Below, in pieces: positions 33,815-43,219 of a stretch of 64,000 nt of DNA. Under the pieces are notes generated by a model. That model worked only from the letters and a program-made list of their open reading frames with translations, made no database searches and was not told the origin of the DNA. Numbering within the stretch: the first letter of the stretch is position 1; the number at the start of each line of letters is the position of its first letter. This stretch comes from PSRF01 sp051000815 (GTDB lineage Bacteria; Acidobacteriota; Blastocatellia; Pyrinomonadales; Pyrinomonadaceae), in the NCBI GenBank assembly GCA_051000815.1, contig JBPCNX010000038.1, positions 1 to 64,000 on the forward strand, read 5' to 3'. The position numbers and the translations under genes were made by a program.

Positions 33815-35371
33815 TTGTTTCCCAGTAATCATCACGAGACTATCATCATACTCGACTTCGGATCGCAATATACCCAACTGATAGCCCGCCGCGTTCGTGA
33901 GGCTGGAGTGTATTGCGAGATCCTACCGTTCGACACTCCAACCGAAAAGATTGTTGCTCGGCAACCTAAAGGGCTGATTCTCTCAGGCAGCCCGTCATCG
34001 GTTTACCAGCGAGACGCCCCCCGACCCGCGGAAGATCTGCGCGAGGGCATTCATCGTCCTATCCTGGGAATCTGCTATGGACTTCAGGTCCTGGCGTTCG
34101 AAATGGGAGGCGAAGTTCAGCCTTCAAACAGTCGGGAGTTCGGGTATGCAAGACTGAAAGTGGTTGACCAGACCAGCCCCTTGTTTCAGGGACTTCCGGC
34201 TGAGATGGACGTGTGGATGAGTCATGGTGATCATGTGACTGCAGTGCCCAAAGGGTTTGCAGTTACGGCCATCACTGACGATGCGCTGAACGCGATTGAA
34301 GACCGTGGTCGCGGGATCTTTGGGGTTCAGTTTCATCCGGAGGTCGCCCATACGCCTCTGGGAACTCAGGTGCTGCGCAACTTCCTCTTCAACGTCTGCG
34401 GTTGTCACGGCGATTGGTCACCGGCGGCGGTAATTCAGGAGCAGATTGATCGCATCCGTGCCGAAGTTGGAACCGAAGGCCTCGTTGTTTCAGGCTTATC
34501 GGGTGGAGTTGATTCCACTGTCGCCTCGGCCCTGGTGCAGCGCGCCGTGGGTGAAAGGCAGACCTGCATTTTTGTCGACAATGGATTGTTGCGCGAGGGT
34601 GAGTTTGAGTCGACGTTGACATTGCTTCAGCAATCGATGGACTTGAAGATCCAGGGCGTCCGGGCTGGAGACCACTTCCTGGAAGCTTTGCAGGGTGTAG
34701 TTGACCCGGAAACGAAGCGGAAGCAGATCGGTAAAGTGTTCATCGAAGTGTTCGAACGCGAGGCCAAACGGCTGGGCAATGTGGCTTACCTCGTCCAGGG
34801 AACTCTTTATCCCGACGTAATTGAGTCAGTTTCGGTTCGCGGACCGTCTGCAGTAATCAAGAGTCATCATAACGTCGGGGGCCTTCCTGAAAAGATGCGT
34901 CTGCGACTGATTGAACCACTGCGTGAACTGTTCAAAGATGAAGTCCGCTTGATAGGCAGGGAACTCGGCGTGCCTGAGGAGATTCTCACGCGTCATCCAT
35001 TTCCCGGGCCCGGATTGGCTGTGCGAATCATCGGGGAAGTTACTGAAGAGAGGATTAATTTGCTTCAGGCGGCGGATCGAATCCTCGATGAAGAATTGCG
35101 GTTGGCAGATCTCTACCACTCCGTATGGCAGGCTTTCCCGGTACTCTTGCCAATCTCGACTGTTGGAGTGATGGGAGACGAGCGGACCTACGAGCGAGTC
35201 GTGGCAATTCGTGCTGTCACGAGTGTGGATGGCATGACTGCCGACTGGGCGAGGTTGCCTGCTGACCTGCTGGCGCGAATTTCCGGGCGCCTGGTTTCAG
35301 AGATTCGTGGCATAAATCGTGTGGTTTACGATATTAGTTCGAAGCCTCCCAGTACAATTGAATGGGAATAG
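33815..35371 (+). CDS. guaA: GMP synthase (glutamine-hydrolysing)
   Basis: It aminates XMP to GMP with glutamine-derived ammonia. The 518-residue protein starts at TTG 33815, with GAGG 8 bases upstream. The class I glutamine amidotransferase domain has the nucleophile in LGICYGLQ (Cys87) and the His-Glu pair in VQFHPEVAH. The ATP pyrophosphatase P-loop is GLSGGVDSTVA. The C-terminal dimerisation domain has GPGLAVRIIGEV and ends KPPSTIEWE, the canonical GuaA end. The length is normal. Confidence 0.97.
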   Translation: MFPSNHHETIIILDFGSQYTQLIARRVREAGVYCEILPFDTPTEKIVARQPKGLILSGSPSSVYQRDAPRPAEDLREGIHRPILGICYGLQVLAFEMGGEVQPSNSREFGYARLKVVDQTSPLFQGLPAEMDVWMSHGDHVTAVPKGFAVTAITDDALNAIEDRGRGIFGVQFHPEVAHTPLGTQVLRNFLFNVCGCHGDWSPAAVIQEQIDRIRAEVGTEGLVVSGLSGGVDSTVASALVQRAVGERQTCIFVDNGLLREGEFESTLTLLQQSMDLKIQGVRAGDHFLEALQGVVDPETKRKQIGKVFIEVFEREAKRLGNVAYLVQGTLYPDVIESVSVRGPSAVIKSHHNVGGLPEKMRLRLIEPLRELFKDEVRLIGRELGVPEEILTRHPFPGPGLAVRIIGEVTEERINLLQAADRILDEELRLADLYHSVWQAFPVLLPISTVGVMGDERTYERVVAIRAVTSVDGMTADWARLPADLLARISGRLVSEIRGINRVVYDISSKPPSTIEWE

Positions 35372-35495
35372 CGCAAAGGATCTCCACACCCGTTTTCGGA
35401 AGACCACAGCGTGATATAGTGTTCCAGCTCTGATAATTATTATGCCATTCCTGCTTGTCGCCAGATAAGCAGCGCAACAATCTTCTCTTCTAATC

Positions 35496-38400
35496 ATGGC
35501 TGACCAAGATTTTGTACACCTGCACCTGCATACCGATTACAGCCTTCTCGACGGCGCCATACAGATTAAGCCGTTAGCTAAACGCACCGAAGAGTTGGGA
35601 ATGAAAGCGTGTGCCATGACCGATCATGGCAACATGTTTGGCGCGATCTCGTTCTACAACGCAATGAAGGCGCGGGGGGTGAAGCCAATCATTGGCTGCG
35701 AAACGTATATCACGCGCGGCAATCGAGGTGACCGCTCAGCGGGCGCCCCAGGAGAGAAGGCCAACTTTCATCTGATTCTCCTGGCACAAAATTACGAGGG
35801 CTATCAGAACCTCGTGCGTTTAACCTCCAAGGCCTATACCGAAGGCTTCTATTACAAACCACGGATCGACAAAGAACTGCTGGCTCAACACAGCAAGGGG
35901 CTGATTGCACTCTCCGCCTGCCTCTCGGGCGTGCCGTCCGCAATGCTTGCTCGCGAAAGGTGTGACGATGCAGCCGCCGCCGCACTTGAGTTTGAAGAGA
36001 TCATGGGGAAGGGAAATTACTTCCTCGAAATCCAGGAGCATGGGCTGGAAGCTCAGGACCGGATTCGCAAGCCTCTCGTTGAGCTTTCGAAACGAACTGG
36101 GGTTCCGCTTGTCGCAACCAACGACGCGCACTATCTCTGGCCGGAAGACGCTCGAGCTCACGATGTTCTGCTATGCATTGGGTCTGGAAAAACTGTCTCT
36201 GATTCGAATCGCCTGCGCTATCCGAGCCCGAATTTTTATGTTCGCTCACCGGCGGAGATGTGGCGTGTTTTCGGAAATGAGTTACCCGAGGCGCTAACGC
36301 GGACTGTCGAGATTGCAAACCGTTGTGATCTCAAGCTCCCTGAGAATATTAACTATCTTCCAACTTACCCCATTCCTGGGGCCGAAGCGGGACTGACAGC
36401 CGACGACTACTTCGAAAAGGTCGTTCGGGCCGGCTTCGAGCGACGAAGGCAACAAGTGTGGGAGCGCCAGCTGTCTCGTGGGGAGCTCAAACACCCCATT
36501 TCCGATTATCAGACGCGTCTCTCCAGTGAGATCGCCATGATCAGGCAGATGGGGTTTCCAGGTTACTTCTTGGTCGTCTGGGACTTCGTTCGCTACGCGA
36601 GGGAGCGGTCAATTCCGGTAGGCCCTGGTCGTGGCTCAGCCGCAGGCTCGCTCGTGGCGTACTGCCTGGAAATTACGGACATTGATCCCCTCCGGTACAA
36701 CCTTATCTTCGAGCGCTTTCTTAACCCCGGCCGGCAGTCGCTTCCAGACATCGACATCGACTTCTGCGTTCGCGGCCGCGGTGAGGTAATTAATCATGTG
36801 GTGGATTTGTACGGACGCGATTCGGTGTGTCAGATCATCACCTTCGGGACACTGGCTTCGCGGGCTGCCATCAAGGACGTTGGCCGTGCTCTCGACATTC
36901 CATACGCGGAAGTCGATCGAATCGCCAAACTGATACCTCCGCCTGTTAGGGGGCGAAACGTTAGTATTGCTCAAGCTTTGGAACAGGTGCCGGAGCTTAA
37001 GAAAGAGGTTGAGACCAATCCTCAAGTTAATGAATTGCTGGAAATTGCCCAAAGGCTGGAAGGGTGCGCGCGCCACTCTTCAGTTCATGCCGCAGGTGTA
37101 GTGATCTCCCCTAAGCCGCTGCAAGAACTGATTCCAATTGCCGTTTCGGGCAAGGACGAAGTCACCACCCAATACGTCATGTCCGACCTGGAGAAAACGG
37201 GCATGCTTAAGATGGACTTCTTAGCGCTTACCGCGCTAACTGTTATAAATGATTGCTTAATAACTATTAAGCAGACGCTTGAGACGGAGATTAACTGGCC
37301 GGATATAGCGCTTAATGACAGCAAAGCAATGGCGGTTTTCGCGGAGGGAAGGACTGAGGCTGTATTTCAGTTTGAATCTTCAGGTATGCAAGAGATTTGT
37401 CGAAAGCTTAAGCCAAAGGGCATTGAGGACCTTGCCGCGCTGAACGCGCTTTATCGACCGGGTCCGCTGGACGGGGGCATGGTGGACGAGTTTATTCAGC
37501 GTCACCATGGTAAGAAAACCGTCCGCTATCAGGTTCCCGAGATGAAGGAGATCCTGAGCAACACTTATGGAATCATTGTGTACCAGGAGCAGATTATGCA
37601 ACTGGCACAGAAGCTTGCCGGCTATACGTTGAGCGAGGCCGACTTGATGCGCCGGGCGATGGGCAAGAAGAAGCGGGAAGAGATGGCGCTTCATGAGGAA
37701 AAGTTTATTAGCGGCGCAGTTGAGCGGGGCATCAAGCGCGAGAAGGCCGAGAAGATCTTTTCGCTCATGGCTCAGTTTTCCGACTACGGCTTTAATCGCA
37801 GTCACAGCGTTGCCTACGCCTATCTGGCATTTCAGACTGCCTACCTGAAAGCGCATTTCCCGGAGCACTTCTACGCGGCTGTATTATCGAGTGAAGCCCA
37901 GGATGCGGCTAAGGTCTTTAAGTATTCGAAAGAGCTTCGGGTTCAGGGAATCAGACTTTTGCCACCCGACGTTAACGAAAGTTATTCGGGCTTCACCCCG
38001 CTCTCAGGCGCGATTCGCTACGGCCTGGCGGCAATCAAGGGATTGGGCCAGTCAACTGTAAGTGCCGTAATCGCTGCTCGTGCCACTGGCCGGTTCCGCT
38101 CATTCTTCGATTTTGCTGAACGCATTGAAGCCGGATCGCTTAACAAGAGATCGTTCGAGAGCCTTGTGTCTGCGGGGGCGTTCGATTCATTAAAGCCGGA
38201 TGCACGGATCTTGAATGAGTGGCGCGCGGCACTAAATGGCTGCATCGATCCCGCGCTGGCTCGCGCACAGCGAGCCAAGCGTGAACGGCTGCAGGGCCAG
38301 AACGGGTTGTTCGGAGCGACGGTAGACGATTCCGGCTGCGAAGAGACTCCTCCGCCGGCAACAGCCTGGACCGCTACTGAACTTTTGGCGGCTGAGAAGA

Positions 38401-39029
38401 ATGCTTTGGGTTTTTACATCACGGGCCATCCGTTGGAAAGTTATGTCGATCTGCTGCAGAGTCTAAAGTCCGCAAAATCAATAGAGCTTCAGAATCTGCG
38501 CAGTGGGTCGCGGATCAGCATCGGTGGCATCATTAATGATCTTCAGTCGCGGACTACAAAAAAGGGCGATCGTTTCGCGCTGCTTCGTCTCGAGGATGAG
38601 ACTGGTGGAACGAAATGCGTTTTGTGGCCGGAAACCTACCGCAAGCACTCTCTGTTGGTACAAAATGAATTCCCCGTATTGATCTCCGGCCGCCTGGAAC
38701 TAAGCGAAGATAATCCTCCAAACGTGATCGTAGATCAGGTGCAAAGTCTCGGAGACATTCAGAAGAACAGGGAACTGATCGTCTTGCGACTGCCCTCGAG
38801 GGCAGCTTCAGAGAACTTATTTGATGACGTTCTTCATCTAATGAACACAAACCCGGGGAACTGTGACGTCGCGGTGGAAACGCATCTGGATGACGAGACT
38901 GTGGTCCGAATAAAGGTCAATTCTACTCTGCGGGTCGACCACTCTCCGAGATTTGAAGCTGCACTTAAGAAGCTGGGCTGCGTGGTCAAAGTTGAGAGGG
39001 CCACCCAAACCGCGAGCCGAGTCCGATAA
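35496..39029 (+). CDS. dnaE: DNA polymerase III alpha subunit
   Basis: This is the replicative polymerase of the DnaE1 type. The 1177-residue protein opens with the PHP domain HLHLHTDYSLLDGA, whose metal-binding His residues are kept. The polymerase active site is LPDIDIDF near residue 417. The helix-hairpin-helix segment (RYGLAAIKGLG) and the OB-fold (ISIGGIINDLQSRTTKKGD) follow. The C-terminal extension to 1177 is typical. It is followed by accA after 21 bases, an order common in bacteria. Confidence 0.97.
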   Translation: MADQDFVHLHLHTDYSLLDGAIQIKPLAKRTEELGMKACAMTDHGNMFGAISFYNAMKARGVKPIIGCETYITRGNRGDRSAGAPGEKANFHLILLAQNYEGYQNLVRLTSKAYTEGFYYKPRIDKELLAQHSKGLIALSACLSGVPSAMLARERCDDAAAAALEFEEIMGKGNYFLEIQEHGLEAQDRIRKPLVELSKRTGVPLVATNDAHYLWPEDARAHDVLLCIGSGKTVSDSNRLRYPSPNFYVRSPAEMWRVFGNELPEALTRTVEIANRCDLKLPENINYLPTYPIPGAEAGLTADDYFEKVVRAGFERRRQQVWERQLSRGELKHPISDYQTRLSSEIAMIRQMGFPGYFLVVWDFVRYARERSIPVGPGRGSAAGSLVAYCLEITDIDPLRYNLIFERFLNPGRQSLPDIDIDFCVRGRGEVINHVVDLYGRDSVCQIITFGTLASRAAIKDVGRALDIPYAEVDRIAKLIPPPVRGRNVSIAQALEQVPELKKEVETNPQVNELLEIAQRLEGCARHSSVHAAGVVISPKPLQELIPIAVSGKDEVTTQYVMSDLEKTGMLKMDFLALTALTVINDCLITIKQTLETEINWPDIALNDSKAMAVFAEGRTEAVFQFESSGMQEICRKLKPKGIEDLAALNALYRPGPLDGGMVDEFIQRHHGKKTVRYQVPEMKEILSNTYGIIVYQEQIMQLAQKLAGYTLSEADLMRRAMGKKKREEMALHEEKFISGAVERGIKREKAEKIFSLMAQFSDYGFNRSHSVAYAYLAFQTAYLKAHFPEHFYAAVLSSEAQDAAKVFKYSKELRVQGIRLLPPDVNESYSGFTPLSGAIRYGLAAIKGLGQSTVSAVIAARATGRFRSFFDFAERIEAGSLNKRSFESLVSAGAFDSLKPDARILNEWRAALNGCIDPALARAQRAKRERLQGQNGLFGATVDDSGCEETPPPATAWTATELLAAEKNALGFYITGHPLESYVDLLQSLKSAKSIELQNLRSGSRISIGGIINDLQSRTTKKGDRFALLRLEDETGGTKCVLWPETYRKHSLLVQNEFPVLISGRLELSEDNPPNVIVDQVQSLGDIQKNRELIVLRLPSRAASENLFDDVLHLMNTNPGNCDVAVETHLDDETVVRIKVNSTLRVDHSPRFEAALKKLGCVVKVERATQTASRVR

Positions 39030-39050
39030 CGGTCCGGACTAAGAAAACCC

Positions 39051-39902
39051 ATGGCTAAGAAGGCTCAAACGAAAAACGCAGCATCGCAATCCGCGCCTGA
39101 ATTGCGAACTGCTTTTGAGCGAGTCCAACTGGCCAGGCATCCTGACCGACCCTACACCCTCGATTTCATTGAGCGTCTCTTTGAAGACTTTGTCGAACTG
39201 CATGGCGATCGCAGATATGCTGACGATCCGGCGATCGTTTGCGGCCTGGCCAGATTCCATGGATTGCCAGTAATCGTTATTGGACATCAGAAAGGCCGGG
39301 ATACAAAACAGCGCAGTTATCGAAATTTTGGCATGCCCAAACCTGAGGGCTATCGCAAGGCGTTACGGGTAATGCAACTTGCGGAAAAGTTCGGACGACC
39401 TATTTTTACGTTGATCGACACGCCTGGAGCGTACCCTGGGATCGATGCTGAGGAACGGGGACAGGCTGAAGCGATCGCCTTTAATTTGCGGGAGATGGCG
39501 AAGCTAAAGGTTCCTGTGATCGTTACCGTAATCGGAGAAGGTGGGTCGGGAGGGGCGCTGGCGATCGGGGTGGGCGACCAGGTCTTGATGCTGGAGAATT
39601 CAGTCTACTCGGTTATCTCACCGGAAGGATGTGCTGCGATTCTGTGGAAAGATGCGAGCCAGGCCGAGCGCGCCGCTGAAGAACTGCGGCTAACAGCCCA
39701 GGAGCTTTTCGCCGAGAATATCGTAGATCAGATCATTAACGAACCCGCTGGCGGAGCGCACACAGACTACGATCAGGCGGCACAGTTTCTGGATTCAGCT
39801 TTGACCGAGCGTCTCGCTGAAGCAGTCAGCCTTACTCAGGAAGAGAGGCTCGCTAAGCGTCGCGATAAGCTGAGACAGTTTGGCCGCTGGGGTAACGCTT
39901 AA
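39051..39902 (+). CDS. accA: Acetyl-CoA carboxylase carboxyltransferase subunit alpha
   Basis: The alpha subunit of the acetyl-CoA carboxylase transferase makes malonyl-CoA with AccD. The 283-residue protein shows the biotin-dependent carboxyltransferase signatures LARHPDRPYTLDFIERLF, GRDTKQRSYRNFGMPKPEG, DTPGAYPGIDAEERGQ and GEGGSGGALAIGVG. It is about 35 residues shorter than the E. coli protein, mainly at the N-terminus. accD is not in the window. Confidence 0.95.
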   Translation: MAKKAQTKNAASQSAPELRTAFERVQLARHPDRPYTLDFIERLFEDFVELHGDRRYADDPAIVCGLARFHGLPVIVIGHQKGRDTKQRSYRNFGMPKPEGYRKALRVMQLAEKFGRPIFTLIDTPGAYPGIDAEERGQAEAIAFNLREMAKLKVPVIVTVIGEGGSGGALAIGVGDQVLMLENSVYSVISPEGCAAILWKDASQAERAAEELRLTAQELFAENIVDQIINEPAGGAHTDYDQAAQFLDSALTERLAEAVSLTQEERLAKRRDKLRQFGRWGNA

Positions 39903-39937
39903 TTCCCAGATGGGCGACGGAGTTTTAGACCAATTTT

Positions 39938-40360
39938 CTAAAACGGTATGTCGTCATCCGCCGGTTCAGAACTTCCTATTACCGCAGGCTCTCCACCCCC
40001 GGCCTTCGCCGCCATCGCATCCTCGCTCCTGGCTCCACCACCAATAAACTGCATGTCAGTGGCGTGAACCTCGAGCGTGTGCCGTGGTTTGCCGTCACGG
40101 TCAGTCCATTCTTCCACGCGCAAACGACCTTCGATATATACCGGCCGACCTTTTGTGAGGTATTGAGAGGCAGTCTCGGCCTGGCGTCCCCAAAGGGTCA
40201 CGCGAAACCAGGTGGTTTGATCCTGCATTTCACCCGTCTTGTCTTTGCGACGTTCGTTCGTGGCCATCGTAAAGCTGCAGACAGGCGTGCCCTGCGGCGT
40301 ATAGCGCAATTCGGGATCGCGTCCAAGGTTGCCAACCAAAGTTATCTTGTTGAATGACAT
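39938..40360 (-). CDS. ssb: Single-stranded DNA-binding protein
   Basis: The 140-residue protein has an OB-fold beginning MSFNKITLVGNLGRDPELRY, with WFRVTLWGRQAETA and YIEGRLRVEEWTDRDG. A short glycine-rich linker leads to the acidic tip DDDIPF, which recruits partner proteins. AGAGG lies 8 bases before ATG 40360. It is a single-gene unit, divergent from miaB and convergent with accA. Confidence 0.97.
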   Translation of the reverse strand: MSFNKITLVGNLGRDPELRYTPQGTPVCSFTMATNERRKDKTGEMQDQTTWFRVTLWGRQAETASQYLTKGRPVYIEGRLRVEEWTDRDGKPRHTLEVHATDMQFIGGGARSEDAMAAKAGGGEPAVIGSSEPADDDIPF

Positions 40361-40409
40361 GATGAGGAACCTCTCAGTGTCTTCTGGGACTAGGAAAAAC
40401 TAGACGGCG

Positions 40410-40438
40410 ATACTACTCGGGGAATAATCAACGGTCAA
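40410..40438 (-). promoter_or_regulatory. Sigma-70-type promoter for ssb
   Basis: On the - strand TTGACC (40438-40433), a 17-base spacer and TAGTAT (40415-40410). The leader is about 40 bases. Confidence 0.55.
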
Positions 40439-40477
40439 GCACCGCTCTATGCAAACCAAAAAGTTGTCTTATCGCGT

Positions 40478-40506
40478 TTGCACAATGATTTCTGCTAGAC
40501 TAATCG
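40478..40506 (+). promoter_or_regulatory. Possible promoter for miaB
   Basis: TTGCAC (40478-40483), 17 bases, TAATCG (40501-40506), then ATG at 40534. The -10 match is modest. Confidence 0.3.
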
Positions 40507-40533
40507 CATTCAGTTCATTGCCATGCCTGATCG

Positions 40534-41868
40534 ATGAAGACGACCGTTTACATAGAGACCTTTGGCTGCCAAATGAACGTGGCTGATACCGAGCGGGCGG
40601 CTACCGGCCTGCGCAAGGCCGGCTATGATCTTGCTGCGTCGGAAGAAACGGCTGATGTTGTTTTGTTCAATACCTGCTCGGTGCGTGAACGGGCGGAGCG
40701 AAAAGTTTTCCGGAGGGTTAGTGAGTTGCGCGCATCGTCTGGCAAAGCAAAGCCACTCGTCGGAGTCATGGGATGTGTGGCGCAGTTGGAGGGCAAATCG
40801 ATTTTCGACAGCGCGCCGGGTGTGAATATGGTTGTCGGAACCCGTGCGACTGATCGTCTCGCAACTTTAATCAAGCGGCTTCAGGGCGGGGAAGAGGCTG
40901 TAATTGATTTGGGTGAAAGGGAAGAGGGTGAGGAGTGGGAGGTTTCCCCGGTCGAAAGGCATTCTCCCTTTGTGGCTTTCGTGCCGATTATTGAAGGCTG
41001 CAACAAGTTTTGCTCGTTTTGCATAGTTCCTTATTCCCGCGGACGCGAGAAGAGTCGCAGCGCCAGCGACATCGTTGCGGAGGTGAACCGACTCCGAACT
41101 CTCGAGTATAAAGAAGTTCACTTGATCGGCCAGAATGTAAACAGCTATCGGCCGAAGTCTGAAGCAGGGTTGGAAATGAGCCGCGGCGCCACTCCGTTTT
41201 GTCGGTTACTAAGGGCCGTTGCCGAAACTGGGATGGAACGAATCAAATTCACAACATCGTTTCCCCGCGACTTCCACCCTGATATAGTGTCGGCGATTGA
41301 AGAGTATTCGAATCTTTGTGATTGGGTGCACCTGCCAGTGCAGTCGGGCAGCGACCGCATTCTGAAGGCTATGCGCCGTGGTCATAATTCCGCAGACTAC
41401 TTCCGACGAGTCGAATCAGTTAAGAACTCCCGGCGAAGATTGGCTTTGACTAGTGACATCATCGTTGGTTTCCCAGGCGAGACAGATGAAGACTTTGAAA
41501 AAACGATGGGACTGGTTGAGAAGTGTGAGTACGATGGATTATTTATTTTTAAGTACTCCCGGCGCCGCGGCACTCCGGCTGCCCAATTACCCGACGACGT
41601 CACCGAGGAACAAAAGAAAGTCAGATTTCTGGAGTTGGAGGCGCGACATCGCGAGCTGCAACAAGGGATTTACAATCGCTACATCGGACGCCAAGTGAGT
41701 GTCCTTGTTGAGAAAGAGAGTGCACGTTCTGCGAGAGACATGACCGGTCATTCAAGCTGTCATAAGGTAGTTAACTTCAACGGCGGGGGTACGCGGCCTG
41801 GCGATGTAGTCAATGTCCGGATCACCGAGTCAAAGGTCAACAGCCTGTACGGCCAGTTTGTGAACTAG
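40534..41868 (+). CDS. miaB: tRNA-2-methylthio-N6-dimethylallyladenosine synthase MiaB
   Basis: This radical-SAM methylthiotransferase acts on i6A37 of tRNA. In the 444-residue protein the N-terminal cluster uses Cys12, Cys48 and Cys81 (FGCQMN, NTCSVRE, MGCVAQ). The radical-SAM cluster is C156-C160-C163 (CNKFCSFC). A C-terminal TRAM domain follows. GQNVNSYRPK separates it from the RimO and MtaB relatives. Length and motif order are normal. Confidence 0.95.
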   Translation: MKTTVYIETFGCQMNVADTERAATGLRKAGYDLAASEETADVVLFNTCSVRERAERKVFRRVSELRASSGKAKPLVGVMGCVAQLEGKSIFDSAPGVNMVVGTRATDRLATLIKRLQGGEEAVIDLGEREEGEEWEVSPVERHSPFVAFVPIIEGCNKFCSFCIVPYSRGREKSRSASDIVAEVNRLRTLEYKEVHLIGQNVNSYRPKSEAGLEMSRGATPFCRLLRAVAETGMERIKFTTSFPRDFHPDIVSAIEEYSNLCDWVHLPVQSGSDRILKAMRRGHNSADYFRRVESVKNSRRRLALTSDIIVGFPGETDEDFEKTMGLVEKCEYDGLFIFKYSRRRGTPAAQLPDDVTEEQKKVRFLELEARHRELQQGIYNRYIGRQVSVLVEKESARSARDMTGHSSCHKVVNFNGGGTRPGDVVNVRITESKVNSLYGQFVN

Positions 41869-41903
41869 TTGGGAAAAGCATCGTGAGCAAAAAGGATCGG
41901 GTT

Positions 41904-42389
41904 ATGGAGATTGAAGTAAAAATCAGAGCTCTGATGATGGATCCGAACAGTGGAACTCCGATAATTATTTTGAAAGATATTGAGAGTGATACCATGCTGC
42001 CGATCTGGGTGGGCGCTTATGAGGCTAACGCGATCGCTTTAGAGATCGAAAAGATCGCTCCACCTCGACCCATGACTCATGATCTGCTGCGAAACTTAAT
42101 TACTGAATTGGGCATGCAGGTTGAACGAGTTGTAGTCACAAGTTTGCGCGACAATACCTTTTTTGCGGTTATTGAAATGCGCACGAGCGATGGTAACCAG
42201 ATGGTTCTGGATTCGCGGCCATCTGATGCGATTGCCCTTGCCCTGCGAGCTGATTGCCCGATTTATGTCGACATGGAAGTGATTAAAGCTTCGCGCAACA
42301 GCGTGCCTCCCGAAGAAGAAGATGAACAGTCAGTGAGCGAAGAAGAGTGGCCGGATGTAATTGGAGAGGCCGGCGATCTGCCGATGTAA
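41904..42389 (+). CDS. Bifunctional nuclease family protein (DUF151)
   Basis: The protein of about 161 residues has the DUF151 hallmarks LMMDPNSGTPIIILKD, LPIWVGAYEANAIALEIE, RPMTHDLLRNLI and LDSRPSDAIALALRADCPI. Members of the family have reported DNase/RNase activity. An acidic C-terminal tail (EEEDEQSVSEEEWPD) is added. ATG 41904 has AAGGA 7 bases upstream and matches the family start; GTG 41883 is an alternative. It lies between miaB and parA. Confidence 0.88.
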   Translation: MEIEVKIRALMMDPNSGTPIIILKDIESDTMLPIWVGAYEANAIALEIEKIAPPRPMTHDLLRNLITELGMQVERVVVTSLRDNTFFAVIEMRTSDGNQMVLDSRPSDAIALALRADCPIYVDMEVIKASRNSVPPEEEDEQSVSEEEWPDVIGEAGDLPM

Positions 42390-42463
42390 CCCAGGATTAG
42401 CCTGACTTTCTTTTTAGTTGATTCAAAATTGAACTTGTTCTTGTCCTTACTTCTTTGCTGCCG

Positions 42464-43219
42464 ATGGTAATTGCGATCGCAAATCAAAAAGGTGGCGTCG
42501 GCAAAACGACTACTGCGATTAACTTGGCCGCGGCTTTCGCCCGACTCGGAAAACGAGTCCTTCTCCTCGATCTCGATCCTCAGGGAAACAGCTCAATCTC
42601 ATTCCTGGATCCCCTGAGCGTCGAGCGCTCAGCTTATGAACTGTTGACGGATGGACTGAGCCCGGTTGCTGAGTCTGTCTATCGCACGCCGGTTGAAGGC
42701 CTTGATATCGTTCCGGCGCGAATCAGTCTCGCAAAATTAGAGTCCAAACTCGTCGGTGATTTCGACGCTCCGTTTCGCTTGAAGGATCGATTGGAACCAT
42801 TCCGCAAAGAGTATTCAGTGATCATAATCGACACACCACCGACACTCGGTTTGATCACTGTCAATGCCCTCGTCGCTGCATCACATGTTCTGGTTCCCAT
42901 TCAGTCTTCATATTTTGCGCTGGAGGGGACGGATGATCTGTTGGAAACTATTGAGAAGGTAAAAGCGCGCCCTAATCCTGGTCTCGAACTGCTTGGAGTG
43001 CTGGTAACGCTACACGATAAGAGAACCACGCTCGCTCGAGAAGTCCACGAACAGATCAAACGGGTGTTCGGAGCGAAGTTGTTTGAAACCGTCATCACCA
43101 AGAGCGTCAGACTCGAGGAATCGCCAGCTTATAAAGAGTCTATTTTTAGTTTCGCGCCAAACTCATCCGGCGCCACCGAATATGCAAAACTTTGCGAAGA
43201 GGTACTCAGCCGTGTCTAA
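42464..43219 (+). CDS. parA: Chromosome partitioning ATPase ParA/Soj
   Basis: This Walker-type ATPase moves origin regions with ParB. The 251-residue protein is taken from ATG 42464 (MVIAIANQKGGVGKTTTAIN), with the deviant Walker A motif at residues 9-16. Other motifs are DLDPQGNSSISF and IIIDTPPTLGLITVNAL. TTG 42455 is three codons upstream. The stop lies inside parB. Confidence 0.95.
   Translation: MVIAIANQKGGVGKTTTAINLAAAFARLGKRVLLLDLDPQGNSSISFLDPLSVERSAYELLTDGLSPVAESVYRTPVEGLDIVPARISLAKLESKLVGDFDAPFRLKDRLEPFRKEYSVIIIDTPPTLGLITVNALVAASHVLVPIQSSYFALEGTDDLLETIEKVKARPNPGLELLGVLVTLHDKRTTLAREVHEQIKRVFGAKLFETVITKSVRLEESPAYKESIFSFAPNSSGATEYAKLCEEVLSRV

Noticed and set aside
39922..39944. Hairpin gttttaga/tctaaaac between accA and ssb as terminator
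   Set aside because: The stem is AT-rich, overlaps the ssb stop codon and lacks a T run in either direction.
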